Shown here: piece by piece, positions 21,189 through 29,580 of the stretch
Layout of the letters: each line of letters opens with the position of its first letter
Numbering within the stretch: position 1 is the stretch's first letter
Source: an uncultured Clostridia bacterium
GTDB taxonomy: Bacteria; Bacillota; Clostridia; Christensenellales; UBA1242
Direction: 5' to 3'
Assembly (NCBI GenBank): GCA_944383405.1
Contig: CALWPL010000005.1
Span: forward strand, 40,093 to 104,092
Length of the DNA: 64,000 nt
The notes under the pieces: model-generated
What the model was told of the DNA's origin: nothing
Databases searched by the model: none
What the model saw: the letters and a program-made list of their open reading frames with translations, nothing else
Made by a program: the position numbers and the translations under genes

Positions 21189-21836
21189 ATGAAGAACTTT
21201 TTGCAAAAGAAATCAATTATGACTACTTTAATTGTTTTATCTGTTTTGTTGCTTGCTTTTTATATTTTTATGTTAGTGCGTCCAATAAGTTATGGAATGA
21301 ATTATATTTATGTTCCGTCTGCACAGGAAATCGAAGAAAGTGGTGAAAGTGGAAATGTTATTGTCAAAGTTTTAAATGATAAAGAAGTATTATTTTCAAC
21401 TAAAACGGCAGATAGTAAAGCCGAAACGGAAATTTCCATTACTTTTACTTTGTGGTATATAAGAAATGGTAATAAAATTTATACAAACACTACTGATTTT
21501 AACAAAACTTCTCTTGATTCAGAAGAAGCGTTTAATAATTTTGTAAATGAATTAAAACAAGATGAGACTACTTGGGAAAGTATTTGGGATAGTAATACGA
21601 CAAGTGGGTATTTAATTGAATTGAATGCGTTTAAGGCAAAACTAACAATTAGTGGAGAATCCCATGATATGAATAACAACGGAATTATTTGGTTTGTAGT
21701 ATTAGTTGGAATTATTGAAATTGCATTAATAACTTTTACTATTTTATCAATAATTTGGTGTTATAAATCAAAAAAAGGAAATGATAATAAAAGCGAAGAA
21801 AATATATTAAATAAAGGCGAAAATGAAGTGATGTAA
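21189..21836 (+). CDS. Unknown membrane protein with two terminal helices
   Basis: I do not recognise this 215-residue protein. It has one hydrophobic helix at residues 10-30, an extracytoplasmic-looking domain of about 110 residues, a second helix at about 160-190, and a lysine/asparagine-rich cytoplasmic tail. Two ATGs stand in tandem at 21186 and 21189; GGAG at 21179-21182 fits the second better (6-nt gap). It lies 110 bases after the MscS gene and before a strong terminator, so it may be co-transcribed with the channel. Confidence 0.75.
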   Translation: MKNFLQKKSIMTTLIVLSVLLLAFYIFMLVRPISYGMNYIYVPSAQEIEESGESGNVIVKVLNDKEVLFSTKTADSKAETEISITFTLWYIRNGNKIYTNTTDFNKTSLDSEEAFNNFVNELKQDETTWESIWDSNTTSGYLIELNAFKAKLTISGESHDMNNNGIIWFVVLVGIIEIALITFTILSIIWCYKSKKGNDNKSEENILNKGENEVM

Positions 21837-21900
21837 GAAAAAAAGGAACAAACTATCAAATATAAGCAATATACAAAAACCATCGTATGCTTTAAAGAAA

Positions 21901-21932
21901 AACAACATTCAAGTAAATGAATGTTGTTTTTT
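21901..21932 (+). terminator. Strong intrinsic terminator
   Basis: An 11-bp perfect stem, AACAACATTCA with TGAATGTTGTT, 6-nt loop, followed by TTTT. It separates the MscS pair from the convergent dCMP deaminase gene. Confidence 0.85.
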
Positions 21933-22055
21933 AATAATTATTAAATAAATCTATTAAAAAATATTAAGTTATATGTAGTTTATTTTTTATATAATTTTGT
22001 GTTAATTACAAATAAAAAATTTAATTCAAAAGTAAAAATTTATAATAATTCAAAT

Positions 22056-22541
22056 TTAAATTTCAATATCTATTTTTCTATGTTTTTTAAATTGGGTATA
22101 GGTTACGCCACATAAGTCAAACATTTTTTTAGAAGCAATAACAGCGTCGGTACTTGCGTACTTATCACATAAGTAAATTATATGCTTTATACCCGATTGA
22201 ATAATTAATTTAGAACATTCGTTGCAAGGGAATAGGTCAACATAAATGGTTGCGCCTTGTAAGTCTTTTCTATTTCCTCTATAATTTAGTATTGCATTCA
22301 TTTCAGCGTGGCATACAAAAAAGTATTTTGTATTAAGGTTGTCTCCTTCTCTTTGCCATGGGAAATCCTTATCGTTAAATCCGTTTGGAGCACCATTATA
22401 GCCTATGCTTAAAATTCTTTTATCTTCACTAACGATACATGCCCCTACTTGTGTTGAAGGGTCTTTACTTCTATAAGACGAAAGTTTAGCGATTGCCATG
22501 AAATATTCGTCCCAATTTAAATGGTCAGTTCTTTCATTCAT
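22056..22541 (-). CDS. dCMP deaminase
   Basis: Deoxycytidylate deaminase (161 residues) that makes dUMP for thymidylate synthesis. The zinc site is complete: HAEMNAIL gives the histidine and the catalytic glutamate, and PCNECSKLI gives the two cysteine ligands. The early part (WDEYFMAIAKLSSYRSKDPSTQVGA) is the usual family start. No ribosome-binding site precedes the ATG. A consensus promoter places the transcription start on or beside the ATG, so the mRNA is probably leaderless. It is divergent from the YhhN-like gene. Confidence 0.93.
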   Translation of the reverse strand: MNERTDHLNWDEYFMAIAKLSSYRSKDPSTQVGACIVSEDKRILSIGYNGAPNGFNDKDFPWQREGDNLNTKYFFVCHAEMNAILNYRGNRKDLQGATIYVDLFPCNECSKLIIQSGIKHIIYLCDKYASTDAVIASKKMFDLCGVTYTQFKKHRKIDIEI

Positions 22542-22547
22542 ATTTTT

Positions 22548-22576
22548 TTTATAATATATAAATAATATTTTGTCAA
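22548..22576 (-). promoter_or_regulatory. Promoter of the dCMP deaminase gene, leaderless type
   Basis: On the minus strand TTGACA (22576-22571), a 17-nt spacer and TATAAA (22553-22548). Only six bases separate the -10 from the ATG. Confidence 0.7.
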
Positions 22577-22640
22577 TTAATTAAAATATATTTGATAATA
22601 TGGGTAAAAAGTGGTACGCTTTTATTCATAGGAGATAGAG

Positions 22641-23342
22641 ATGAAAGAGAAGAAAGTTGCTTTTTACGGAAACTTAATATTTGGGGTTTTAATTGTTATG
22701 GCCACCATTTTATATATGCTAGATATTATGAACCCTTACTTTATTAAAAGTTTAGATAGTATTTTATTTGTTTTATGCGGTGTTTTTAATCTTATACTTT
22801 TATATAAATACAGAAAAATAAACCATGCATGGAAATCTTTTTTCATGTTATTAGGTCTTATTTTTGCTTGTATAGGGGATATAGTTTTAATAGGGAACTT
22901 TGTTCTAGGTGCAATTTTTTTTGCTATTGGACACATTTGGTTTTTGGTGTATTTTTATGTTTTACAGAAGTTTAATTATAAGGATGTTTTGATCGGCGGA
23001 ATAATATTTTTGATTTCGTTACTTTTGATACTATTTTTACCTGTTTTTGATTTTGGTAATTTTTTAGCAATAGTCATTATTTATGCTCTTATTATTTCAA
23101 TGATGCTTGGGAAAGCGTTTAGCAATTATTTATGTAAGATGACCATCCCAAATTTAGTAGTATTTATTGGGGCACTTTTGTTTTTCTTTTCAGATTTAAT
23201 GCTTGTTTTTGACAATTTTTCAACTCTTTCTGGTATTTTTGGATATTTATGTTTATCTACTTATTATCCAGCGGAATTTCTACTTGCAATATCTATTTTT
23301 ATTCAAATCTATTCATTAAATAAGGAAGAAGAAACTAAATAA
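22641..23342 (+). CDS. YhhN/TMEM86-type membrane protein (lysoplasmalogenase family)
   Basis: A 233-residue protein with about eight hydrophobic helices. The conserved YhhN-family signatures are visible: an acidic motif in a helix, FACIGDIVLIG (about 75-85), and a second one, ALLFFFSDLMLVFD (about 178-192). The eukaryotic members cleave lysoplasmalogen; bacterial substrates are less certain. The start has a good SD (AGGAGATAG). The family call rests on motifs, and the substrate is not known. Confidence 0.75.
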   Translation: MKEKKVAFYGNLIFGVLIVMATILYMLDIMNPYFIKSLDSILFVLCGVFNLILLYKYRKINHAWKSFFMLLGLIFACIGDIVLIGNFVLGAIFFAIGHIWFLVYFYVLQKFNYKDVLIGGIIFLISLLLILFLPVFDFGNFLAIVIIYALIISMMLGKAFSNYLCKMTIPNLVVFIGALLFFFSDLMLVFDNFSTLSGIFGYLCLSTYYPAEFLLAISIFIQIYSLNKEEETK

Positions 23343-23555
23343 TAACATAAAATTTTTAGTTTTTCATTAGTATTTATTAGTTTAATTTTTTAGTAATATT
23401 TTTTATAGAAATATTAGAAATTTGTTTGTAAGTTTTCAACCTAATTTAATTTGTCATAATTAAGTTATAGTGGGTTTTAATTTTAGATGGCAATATTTTA
23501 AAATAGGCATATTTAAGTTAAATAATTTTGTGAAAATTTCATTTTAATAATGATT

Positions 23556-24881
23556 TTATTTTTCTGTTTTTATATTTGCCTTCAAATATGCTATGATTGC
23601 ATTCTTATCATTTCTTATCTTATTATTTATGACTGACTCTAATGCAAAATTTAGAGCAGTTTTAATCTGTTGTCCCCTATATCCTAGAGCCATCATATCA
23701 TGTCCGTTGACAGCCAGTTGTTTTAAAGAAAAACACTCTTTTTGTGCGACTATTTTATCTATTTTTTTACGAATATTCTTTAATTTAATCTGTCTATCCC
23801 AAAGTGTTGGATTTTGGCCATAGTTGTCTCCAAGTTGGACTTCGATTAGTTTTTTAAATAGATCTTCGCCTAATCTATTTAGCCAACGCTTTATAGATTT
23901 AGTATCTTCTGACAAAACTGCATCATGGTATTCAATTAGTCTTAATACTTGATTTTTTGTGTTATTATCGTATTTCAATCTATTAAAAATGCTGCGTGTT
24001 ATTTTTACACTCTCAGCCGCATGTTGATAAAAATGTCTATTATTATTTTCATCTAGTGAAAATACCTCTGGTTTGCCAATATCATGAAATAGTAGCGTTA
24101 GTCTTACTACTAGATTGTATTTTGACTTTGCTAGGCTTATTATAGAGTGTTTATATACATCATAGATATGATATTTGCTATGTTGTTCAAAACCTACAAT
24201 TTTCAAAATTTCAGGGATACATACGGCTATGATATCATAATATTTGAGTAATACATTTTTGGCATTTTTGCCAAGTAAAATTTGATTTAATTCTTTTTGT
24301 ATCCGTTCTGAAGAGATGTCTTTTAATAGTTCTTTATTGTTTTGCATTGCAATTTCGGTTTGTTTTTCTATTTTAAAGTTTAGTTGACTGGCAAACCTAA
24401 GAGCACGCATAATACGCAAGGCATCTTCTTTAAATCTTATATCGGGCTCGCCAACTGCTCGAATAAGTTTATTTTTTAGGTCATCTATTCCGCCAAAAAG
24501 GTCTATCAATTTTTCGTCGTACGCCATTGCGTTGATAGTGAAATCTCGTCTTAAAAGATCTTCTTCAAGATTTTGTACAAAGGACACTTGATTTGGCCTG
24601 CGGTGGTCTAGGTATTTTCCATCCGCTCTAAAGGTGGTAATTTCTATAGGCAAATTTTCATACAAGATAGTTATAGTGCCATGCTGAATGCCTGTATCAA
24701 TAGTCTTAAAATTAGTAAATACCTGTTTAATCTCATCTGGATAGGCACTGGTGGTAATGTCAATGTCATGAGAATCTTGTCCTAGCAAACAATCACGCAC
24801 TGACCCGCCGACTAAATAGGCTTCATAGCCTGCATGCTTTAATATATCTATTACTGACTTTGCTCTAGAATTTATTTTCAT
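23556..24881 (-). CDS. cca: CCA tRNA nucleotidyltransferase (class II)
   Basis: Adds CCA to tRNA 3' ends. The 441 residues begin with the nucleotidyltransferase head: YLVGGSVRD, then the metal-binding DIDITT. RRDFTINAMAY (about 110-120) and the RFKEDALRIMRALRFA neck follow. An HD domain with LLFHDIGKP sits at about 265, giving the longer CCA/HD form. There is no SD. An extended -10 (TGCTAAAAT, 24896-24888) ends six bases before the ATG, so this too looks leaderless. It is convergent with the YhhN-like gene; I see no strong terminator between them. Confidence 0.95.
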   Translation of the reverse strand: MKINSRAKSVIDILKHAGYEAYLVGGSVRDCLLGQDSHDIDITTSAYPDEIKQVFTNFKTIDTGIQHGTITILYENLPIEITTFRADGKYLDHRRPNQVSFVQNLEEDLLRRDFTINAMAYDEKLIDLFGGIDDLKNKLIRAVGEPDIRFKEDALRIMRALRFASQLNFKIEKQTEIAMQNNKELLKDISSERIQKELNQILLGKNAKNVLLKYYDIIAVCIPEILKIVGFEQHSKYHIYDVYKHSIISLAKSKYNLVVRLTLLFHDIGKPEVFSLDENNNRHFYQHAAESVKITRSIFNRLKYDNNTKNQVLRLIEYHDAVLSEDTKSIKRWLNRLGEDLFKKLIEVQLGDNYGQNPTLWDRQIKLKNIRKKIDKIVAQKECFSLKQLAVNGHDMMALGYRGQQIKTALNFALESVINNKIRNDKNAIIAYLKANIKTEK

Positions 24882-24887
24882 AAATAT

Positions 24888-24896
24888 ATTTTAGCA
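24888..24896 (-). promoter_or_regulatory. Extended -10 of cca
   Basis: TGC-TAAAAT on the minus strand, 6 nt from the ATG; no convincing -35. Confidence 0.55.
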
Positions 24897-25028
24897 CAAA
24901 CAAAAAATAATTTATATAAAATAAATAAGATTTTATTATATTTTTGATTTATATTAAATCATATATATAGGCATTTTTTGTAAACAAAATTTAAAATTTT
25001 GAATATTATACTCAAAGTTAGGTGTGAT

Positions 25029-25967
25029 ATGCAAAATTATATTGATAAAATGTTTTTTGATTTAATCAGTGAGTTTAAAGAAAAAAGTTATGAACAAATT
25101 TATCAAAATATGGTTGATAAATTTAATAATATTTCAAATGAAACTAAATTATCAATTACAGAATTTTTGAATAAATTTGGTTATTGGGGCAGGATTGATT
25201 TAGAAAAACAAAACTATGAAATGTTTAGGCTTAAGGCAAGAGTTTTTAAAAATCATTTTAAAGATTTTGTATGGCTTTATAATAAATTAGAAGATAAATT
25301 TTCTAAGTATGTTTTATTTGCCGTGATTAACAATTATTATAACTTTGATTTTTTACATTTATTTAATGCTCAAAATAGAGTTTTTAAACAGTATTTTGAT
25401 TTAGATGTTTTGCCAGATTGTAAAAACAAAGTTTTTGTTGATGTCGGCTCTTATACTGGAGATAGTGTTTTTGATTATATTTTTTCATTTGGCAATTATA
25501 AAAAAATATATTGTTATGAAATAACAAAAAGCATTATTAATATTTCAAAGAGTAGACTCATTGACTATCAAGATATAATTTTTAGGCATAAAGCAGTAGG
25601 GGATAAATACAAAAAAGTATTTGTTCAAGAAAGCACTGAGGACTTTTCAGCAAATAGGATTGGAAGAAGTGGCAAGGAAAGTGTAGATTGTGTAACTCTT
25701 GATTTAGACATTAAAGAAAAAGTTGATATTATAAAAATGGACATTGAAGGCGAAGAAAAGAAGGCTTTACTTGGTGCAAAAAAGCATATTAGGGAAGATA
25801 TACCTATATTATTAATTGCGGTTTATCATGGAAATACAGATTTATATAAAATACCAAGATTAATAAGCAAATTAAATAAAAATTATAAGTTCTATTTAAG
25901 GTATTCAGGTGGAAATATTTTTGCAACTGAGATAGATTTACTTTGCGTGCCAAAGAGTATTGTATAA
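25029..25967 (+). CDS. FkbM-family SAM methyltransferase
   Basis: A 312-residue protein. After about 130 residues of helical N-terminus comes a class I methyltransferase core: motif I VFVDVGSYTGDS (about 138-149), the acidic end of the second strand in IYCYEI, and the FkbM-typical VDIIKMDIEGEEKKALLGA (about 228-246). FkbM enzymes methylate hydroxyl groups on sugars or small molecules; here the target is unknown. The ATG at 25029 with AGGTG just upstream is preferred over an in-frame TTG at 24999. Confidence 0.85.
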   Translation: MQNYIDKMFFDLISEFKEKSYEQIYQNMVDKFNNISNETKLSITEFLNKFGYWGRIDLEKQNYEMFRLKARVFKNHFKDFVWLYNKLEDKFSKYVLFAVINNYYNFDFLHLFNAQNRVFKQYFDLDVLPDCKNKVFVDVGSYTGDSVFDYIFSFGNYKKIYCYEITKSIINISKSRLIDYQDIIFRHKAVGDKYKKVFVQESTEDFSANRIGRSGKESVDCVTLDLDIKEKVDIIKMDIEGEEKKALLGAKKHIREDIPILLIAVYHGNTDLYKIPRLISKLNKNYKFYLRYSGGNIFATEIDLLCVPKSIV

Positions 25968-25987
25968 TTATTGATAAGGGAAGAAAA

Positions 25988-26017
25988 AAATATACTCAAC
26001 ATATATTGAGTATATTT
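25988..26017. terminator. Bidirectional terminator
   Basis: A 12-bp perfect inverted repeat, AAATATACTCAA with TTGAGTATATTT, 6-nt loop. An A-run on its left gives a T-run for minus-strand transcripts. It lies between the FkbM gene and the convergent lipid kinase. Confidence 0.75.
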
Positions 26018-26205
26018 ATAATCAACAAAATTTTAGATAAAAATATTTTTATATTCATTTTAAATTTTTTAACCATACAATAAAGTTTTATTTGTTTAAA
26101 TTTTAGTAAATTAGGTTTATTTTATTTTTTAAGTTTTAGTCCATCTTTAAAAGCATCTCCTACTTTATATCTAATTACAAACTAATTTGAAAATAAAGCG
26201 AGAGT

Positions 26206-27093
26206 TTAAGGAACTAAAATGCGTACTCCTTTTTTTATTACCTCGAAAATGAAACTGCCGTTTGAGATTTTTTCTCCGTCAAGATTTATTATGGTGTTAT
26301 CTAATGTCGTTAGGGAAAAATTACTAGTCCTAAAAACTTGTATTTGATTTGTTGAATTTTTTGGTATGCCACTTAAAAATACTTTTGCTAAACTAAATAT
26401 AGAAGAAAGCGGGATTGTATTTTTTTTAGATTTAATTAAAACAACATCTACTAAACCATCATTTAATTGGGCTTTTTTATTTATTATAAAACCCCCAATA
26501 CTTCTTGAATTTACGACTAAAAGCATGGCATATTTACCAGATACGACACTTCCGTTAAAGGTAATGGAAAGGGGGAAAGCAGGGGTTGAAAATATCTTTT
26601 TTATTCCATGAAAGAAATATGCAAGTTTTCCTAGTCTTTTTTTTGATGCTTGACTTGTTGCATAACTTGTTTCAGTAAATAAACCAGCACAACAAACATA
26701 CATACCATATTTATCATTTACTTTAAAGATGTCGTGCTCGTAAATTTTTCCGTTTAGAATTATATTTAATGCTTTTCTAATATTTGTAGGAATTCTTAGA
26801 GAATGAGCAATGTCGTTTACAGTACCAGATGGAATGTAACCAAGAACTGGTTTATTTTTAATCTTATAAAGAGCATTTATAACTTCGTTTAATGTACCAT
26901 CTCCACCAGCGATGACAATTAGGCCAGCATTTTCTCCTTTATCTAAAATGAGTTTTGTTATATTTCCTTTATACATAGATTGGCAAACTTCAACTTGATA
27001 TTTTGTTGATAAAGTATCATTTATCAACTTCTCGTTTTTTTTGATTCTTCCTTTTCCGCTAATAGGGTTATAAATAAATAGACACTTTTTCAT
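26206..27093 (-). CDS. Diacylglycerol/lipid kinase (YegS/DgkB family)
   Basis: A 295-residue cytoplasmic lipid kinase. The first domain has YNPISGKG (8-15) and the ATP-binding GGDGTLNEVINAL (about 64-76). PSGTVNDIAHSL follows, and the C-terminal beta-domain holds the LDGE motif (about 272). DgkB recycles diacylglycerol from lipoteichoic-acid synthesis in Gram-positives; that role is inferred. No SD is visible. TATAAT at 27106-27101 ends seven bases from the ATG, again a leaderless layout. Confidence 0.9.
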   Translation of the reverse strand: MKKCLFIYNPISGKGRIKKNEKLINDTLSTKYQVEVCQSMYKGNITKLILDKGENAGLIVIAGGDGTLNEVINALYKIKNKPVLGYIPSGTVNDIAHSLRIPTNIRKALNIILNGKIYEHDIFKVNDKYGMYVCCAGLFTETSYATSQASKKRLGKLAYFFHGIKKIFSTPAFPLSITFNGSVVSGKYAMLLVVNSRSIGGFIINKKAQLNDGLVDVVLIKSKKNTIPLSSIFSLAKVFLSGIPKNSTNQIQVFRTSNFSLTTLDNTIINLDGEKISNGSFIFEVIKKGVRILVP

Positions 27094-27100
27094 TTTATTT

Positions 27101-27106
27101 ATTATA
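27101..27106 (-). promoter_or_regulatory. -10 hexamer of the lipid kinase gene
   Basis: Perfect TATAAT on the minus strand, 7 nt before the start codon; the -35 region is poor. Confidence 0.5.
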
Positions 27107-27144
27107 TAAGGTTTTTAAAAAAGTTAAAACTAAAATTTGTTTAT

Positions 27145-27462
27145 TTATTTTAATCTTTTCATTAATTCAATTATCATTTGTCTGTTTTCAAGGGATAAAT
27201 TATTAAAAAGTTCAAGAACATTTTTATCTTCTTTATTATAACTATCTCCTAAATAGAAAAAGTCTTGTGGTGTAATATCAACAATTTCACAAAAATCAAG
27301 GAGTGTTTTTACTTTTAATTCAACACTCTTATTTTCTATTCTTTTTATGAATTGTTCACTATATCCAAGCCTTAAACTAGTTTCTCTAGCGGATAAGTTT
27401 GCTTTATTTCTAAAAAACCCAATTCTATTTATTATGTCATTATAAGTTATTTTATTATTCAT
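27145..27462 (-). CDS. XRE-family transcriptional regulator
   Basis: 105 residues with a helix-turn-helix at about 15-65 (SARETSLRLGYSEQFIKRIENKSVELKVKTLLDFCEI) and a short helical tail (NNLSLENRQMIIELMKRL) that may dimerise. AGGGG lies 7 nt before the ATG. The palindrome TATGTACATA (27481-27490) just upstream is a candidate operator. It is divergent from the 155-residue gene, which it may control. Confidence 0.85.
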   Translation of the reverse strand: MNNKITYNDIINRIGFFRNKANLSARETSLRLGYSEQFIKRIENKSVELKVKTLLDFCEIVDITPQDFFYLGDSYNKEDKNVLELFNNLSLENRQMIIELMKRLK

Positions 27463-27573
27463 TGTAAACCCCTAGTAATTATGTACATATAGTTTACAAA
27501 ATATTTAAAATAATTACCGTGCATACAATGACCTATTTTTACATATCTTATTTAACTATTTGACACTATATGA

Positions 27574-27602
27574 TTGACATACGAACTCTTAATACATATA
27601 AT
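27574..27602 (+). promoter_or_regulatory. Perfect consensus promoter
   Basis: TTGACA (27574-27579), exactly 17 nt, TATAAT (27597-27602). It drives the 155-residue gene at 27626; GGAG lies 10 bases before that ATG. Confidence 0.85.
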
Positions 27603-27625
27603 GATTGATGTTTAGGAGTTGATTT

Positions 27626-28093
27626 ATGTGCGAGATATACATACCTAAAAAGTCTTGTTTTATTTATGGATATATTTGTTTGACTATAAATGATAAGGTT
27701 GTTGAAAAAGCAAGGGATGTAATAAATTATTTAATATATAATGGGGTAACTACTTTTCGGTTTTGCAGGTATACTGCCTTTGAAAAATGTTGTATTGATA
27801 TTTTGTACGAACTAAAAAAGACAAATGAAAATATTATAACTTGTTTTCACATTCTTGAACCAAAAGACTTTTCAAATTGTATGTATAGAAACAAAAAAAT
27901 TGATACGGTGTATTATGTAAGGGGAGTCAAATTTGATTTTTTTGATAAAATTGAGGTTTTATATAAGGTAACAATAGAATATAGTGATTATTTTATGTTT
28001 TTTATTCCTGATTTAAATATAGATGAAATAAGAGATCTGATAGACTATGCAATGATTAAGAATAAAAGGGTTATAAGAATTTCAGATAAATAA
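27626..28093 (+). CDS. Probable SLOG-fold (YpsA/DUF1273-like) protein
   Basis: A 155-residue protein with little exact similarity that I can name. The order of blocks follows Firmicute SLOG-type proteins: a start ending in a GY/GH-type turn, a helix, a strand with TFRFCRYTAFEKCCIDILYELK where the family has a TFLFGSxSxFDxL-like segment, a late strand YSDYFMFF, and a C-terminal helix plus strand AMIKNKRVIRI. SLOG proteins bind nucleotides or nucleotide-derived signals. The usual glycine-rich segments are not intact, so ligand binding may be lost. It has a perfect consensus promoter and the divergent XRE gene next to it. The fold call is an inference from pattern. Confidence 0.5.
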   Translation: MCEIYIPKKSCFIYGYICLTINDKVVEKARDVINYLIYNGVTTFRFCRYTAFEKCCIDILYELKKTNENIITCFHILEPKDFSNCMYRNKKIDTVYYVRGVKFDFFDKIEVLYKVTIEYSDYFMFFIPDLNIDEIRDLIDYAMIKNKRVIRISDK

Positions 28094-28123
28094 AATTATC
28101 AATTTAATGAGTTTATAAAAATA

Positions 28124-28147
28124 AGACTCCGAAAGATTTCAGAGTCT
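28124..28147 (-). terminator. Weak hairpin, likely terminator for the zinc-ribbon operon
   Basis: AGACTC and GAGTCT with an inner GAAA/TTTC pair. Read on the minus strand it is followed by TTATTTTTA. Confidence 0.4.
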
Positions 28148-28310
28148 AAAAGTTGGTGTTTATAGTATAAAGGAATAGAATGTTTTACATTTAAGAATGA
28201 TTTAGAAAATATAGTTTTTATTTTTTTATAATCAAAATTGAATGAAAACAAGCATAGAAAATAAAAATGACATTATTTAAAAGAATAAAATACTATTTCA
28301 AATAGATTAA

Positions 28311-28706
28311 TTAAATAATTAAATAGTAATGCAGTAGATCAAATATGCTAAGAACAAACAAAAATAAACTTATAAAGAACAAAATAATAGTCAATGCTAA
28401 AATTTTTTTATTTTTTTCAAAGTAGGCTACTAAACAGTAAAAAATAAAATTTGAAATAGTAAGCAAGAGAGAAACTATGAAGTATGTAATGATATTAAAG
28501 TTAATAATTAAAAAAATAGTTCTATAAATTAGTAAAGCAAGTAATAGTGTTATTGCAAGAGCAAAGAAGATAATGCCCACTTTTAGTTCTATTTTTTTTG
28601 TTGGAACTAAGTTTTTATAATCGACTAAATCGGTTACATAACAACCGCAGTTTAAACAAATATGTGTTTTTTCATCAACTTTATTTCCGCATTGTGTACA
28701 AAACAT
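28311..28706 (-). CDS. Zinc-ribbon membrane protein
   Basis: 131 residues. The N-terminal ribbon has CTQC and CLNC pairs (residues 3-6 and 18-21), followed by a short linker and three hydrophobic helices (about 45-70, 75-97, 105-128). It belongs to the broad class of zinc-ribbon + transmembrane proteins whose function is mostly unknown. It lies 9 bases after the next gene upstream in the same direction, so the two form an operon and look like relatives. Confidence 0.7.
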   Translation of the reverse strand: MFCTQCGNKVDEKTHICLNCGCYVTDLVDYKNLVPTKKIELKVGIIFFALAITLLLALLIYRTIFLIINFNIITYFIVSLLLTISNFIFYCLVAYFEKNKKILALTIILFFISLFLFVLSIFDLLHYYLII

Positions 28707-28715
28707 TTATTCTCC

Positions 28716-29102
28716 TTAAAAATCTTTATCTGAAATACAAAGCATTAATATTCCAGCAATTATATTGCAAAATACAAGAGTTAAAATTGAAATGATAAAA
28801 ATTTCTTGTCTTGACTTTGCTTTATTTAGTTTTTTAAAGGCAAAGTATCCTATAATTATAGGAATACAGAGTGCAATAATTGCAAGAATTAGTAAAAAAT
28901 AGCCCATACATAAAAAGACTATACTTGTTAATATTCCTATTGACGCGGCTACTATTGATAAAATTATAAATATTTTAGATGCTGTTATTAATTCTGTATT
29001 ATTTTTAGCATTTATTTTATTGTAGTTGTCAGTAGGGTAGCCACAACTTGGGCATATAACTGCTTCATTTAAAATTTCTTTTCCACAATTTTTACAATAC
29101 AT
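28716..29102 (-). CDS. Zinc-ribbon membrane protein, first gene of the pair
   Basis: 128 residues with CKNC and CPSC (residues 3-6 and 17-20), a basic linker and three or four helices to the end. SD AGGAG is well placed before the ATG. Its promoter has an operator in the spacer (see 29132-29187), so it is probably repressed by the divergent XRE protein. Function unknown. Confidence 0.72.
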   Translation of the reverse strand: MYCKNCGKEILNEAVICPSCGYPTDNYNKINAKNNTELITASKIFIILSIVAASIGILTSIVFLCMGYFLLILAIIALCIPIIIGYFAFKKLNKAKSRQEIFIISILTLVFCNIIAGILMLCISDKDF

Positions 29103-29131
29103 TATTTTCTCCTAATCAAAGGTATAAAAGT

Positions 29132-29187
29132 ATTATATACGAATGTTTTTCGTAAAGCAACTAAATAACGAAAATTCTTCGTATAAT
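29132..29187. promoter_or_regulatory. Divergent promoter region with two identical-type operators
   Basis: Two inverted repeats with the same geometry, TACGAA-N5-TTCGTA at 29138-29154 and ACGAA-N5-TTCGT at 29168-29182, centres 29 bp apart. The first fills exactly the 17-nt spacer of a minus-strand promoter (TTGCTT 29160-29155, TATAAT 29137-29132). The second abuts the TATAAT (29182-29187) of the plus-strand XRE gene. Confidence 0.75.
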
Positions 29188-29193
29188 TTTTAT

Positions 29194-29394
29194 ATGAGCA
29201 TTGGGGAAAATATAAGGGAATTGAGAAAGGAAAGAAATCTAACGCAAGAAGCCCTTGCAAAACTTTTATTTGTTAGCCAAGATACAATTTCATTATGGGA
29301 ACTTAATAAAAGTTTACCAGATATAAAATCTATTATTAAACTAACTCAAATATTTGGAGTTTCAAGTGATTATATTTTAGGTATTGAAAAATAG
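29194..29394 (+). CDS. XRE-family repressor
   Basis: 66 residues, almost only a helix-turn-helix domain: IGENIRELRKERNLTQEALAKLLFVSQDTISLWE, then LPDIKSIIKLTQIFGVSSDYILG. The start at 29194 is chosen because the domain begins there; an upstream ATG at 29143 lies inside the operator. There is no SD, and the TATAAT ends six bases before the ATG, so the message should be leaderless. The operator arrangement suggests it represses itself and the zinc-ribbon operon. Confidence 0.85.
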   Translation: MSIGENIRELRKERNLTQEALAKLLFVSQDTISLWELNKSLPDIKSIIKLTQIFGVSSDYILGIEK

Positions 29395-29400
29395 ATATTA

Positions 29401-29430
29401 AAAAAGCACTCTTGGCAATGAGTGCTTTTT
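29401..29430. terminator. Strong bidirectional terminator
   Basis: AAAAAGCACTC with GAGTGCTTTTT, 8-nt loop, T-runs on both strands. It follows the XRE stop at once and may also stop minus-strand transcripts from the ATPase. Confidence 0.88.
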
Positions 29431-29443
29431 ATATTTTTAGGAT

Positions 29444-29537
29444 GCAATAGATAGTAAAATAGACTGGAATATCATTGTAATGCAAAAATGTATTTATTTT
29501 AGAACACAATAGACTATGAGTAAAATAGACTTTTTAG
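29444..29537. repeat. Two imperfect direct repeats between convergent genes
   Basis: CAATAGATAGTAAAATAGAC near 29445 and CAATAGACTATGAGTAAAATAGAC near 29507 are related, about 62 bp apart. No function is evident. Confidence 0.35.
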
Positions 29538-29580
29538 ATATTAAGCATAAAATAAGTATAGAGGTTTATTTAATTTAGTA

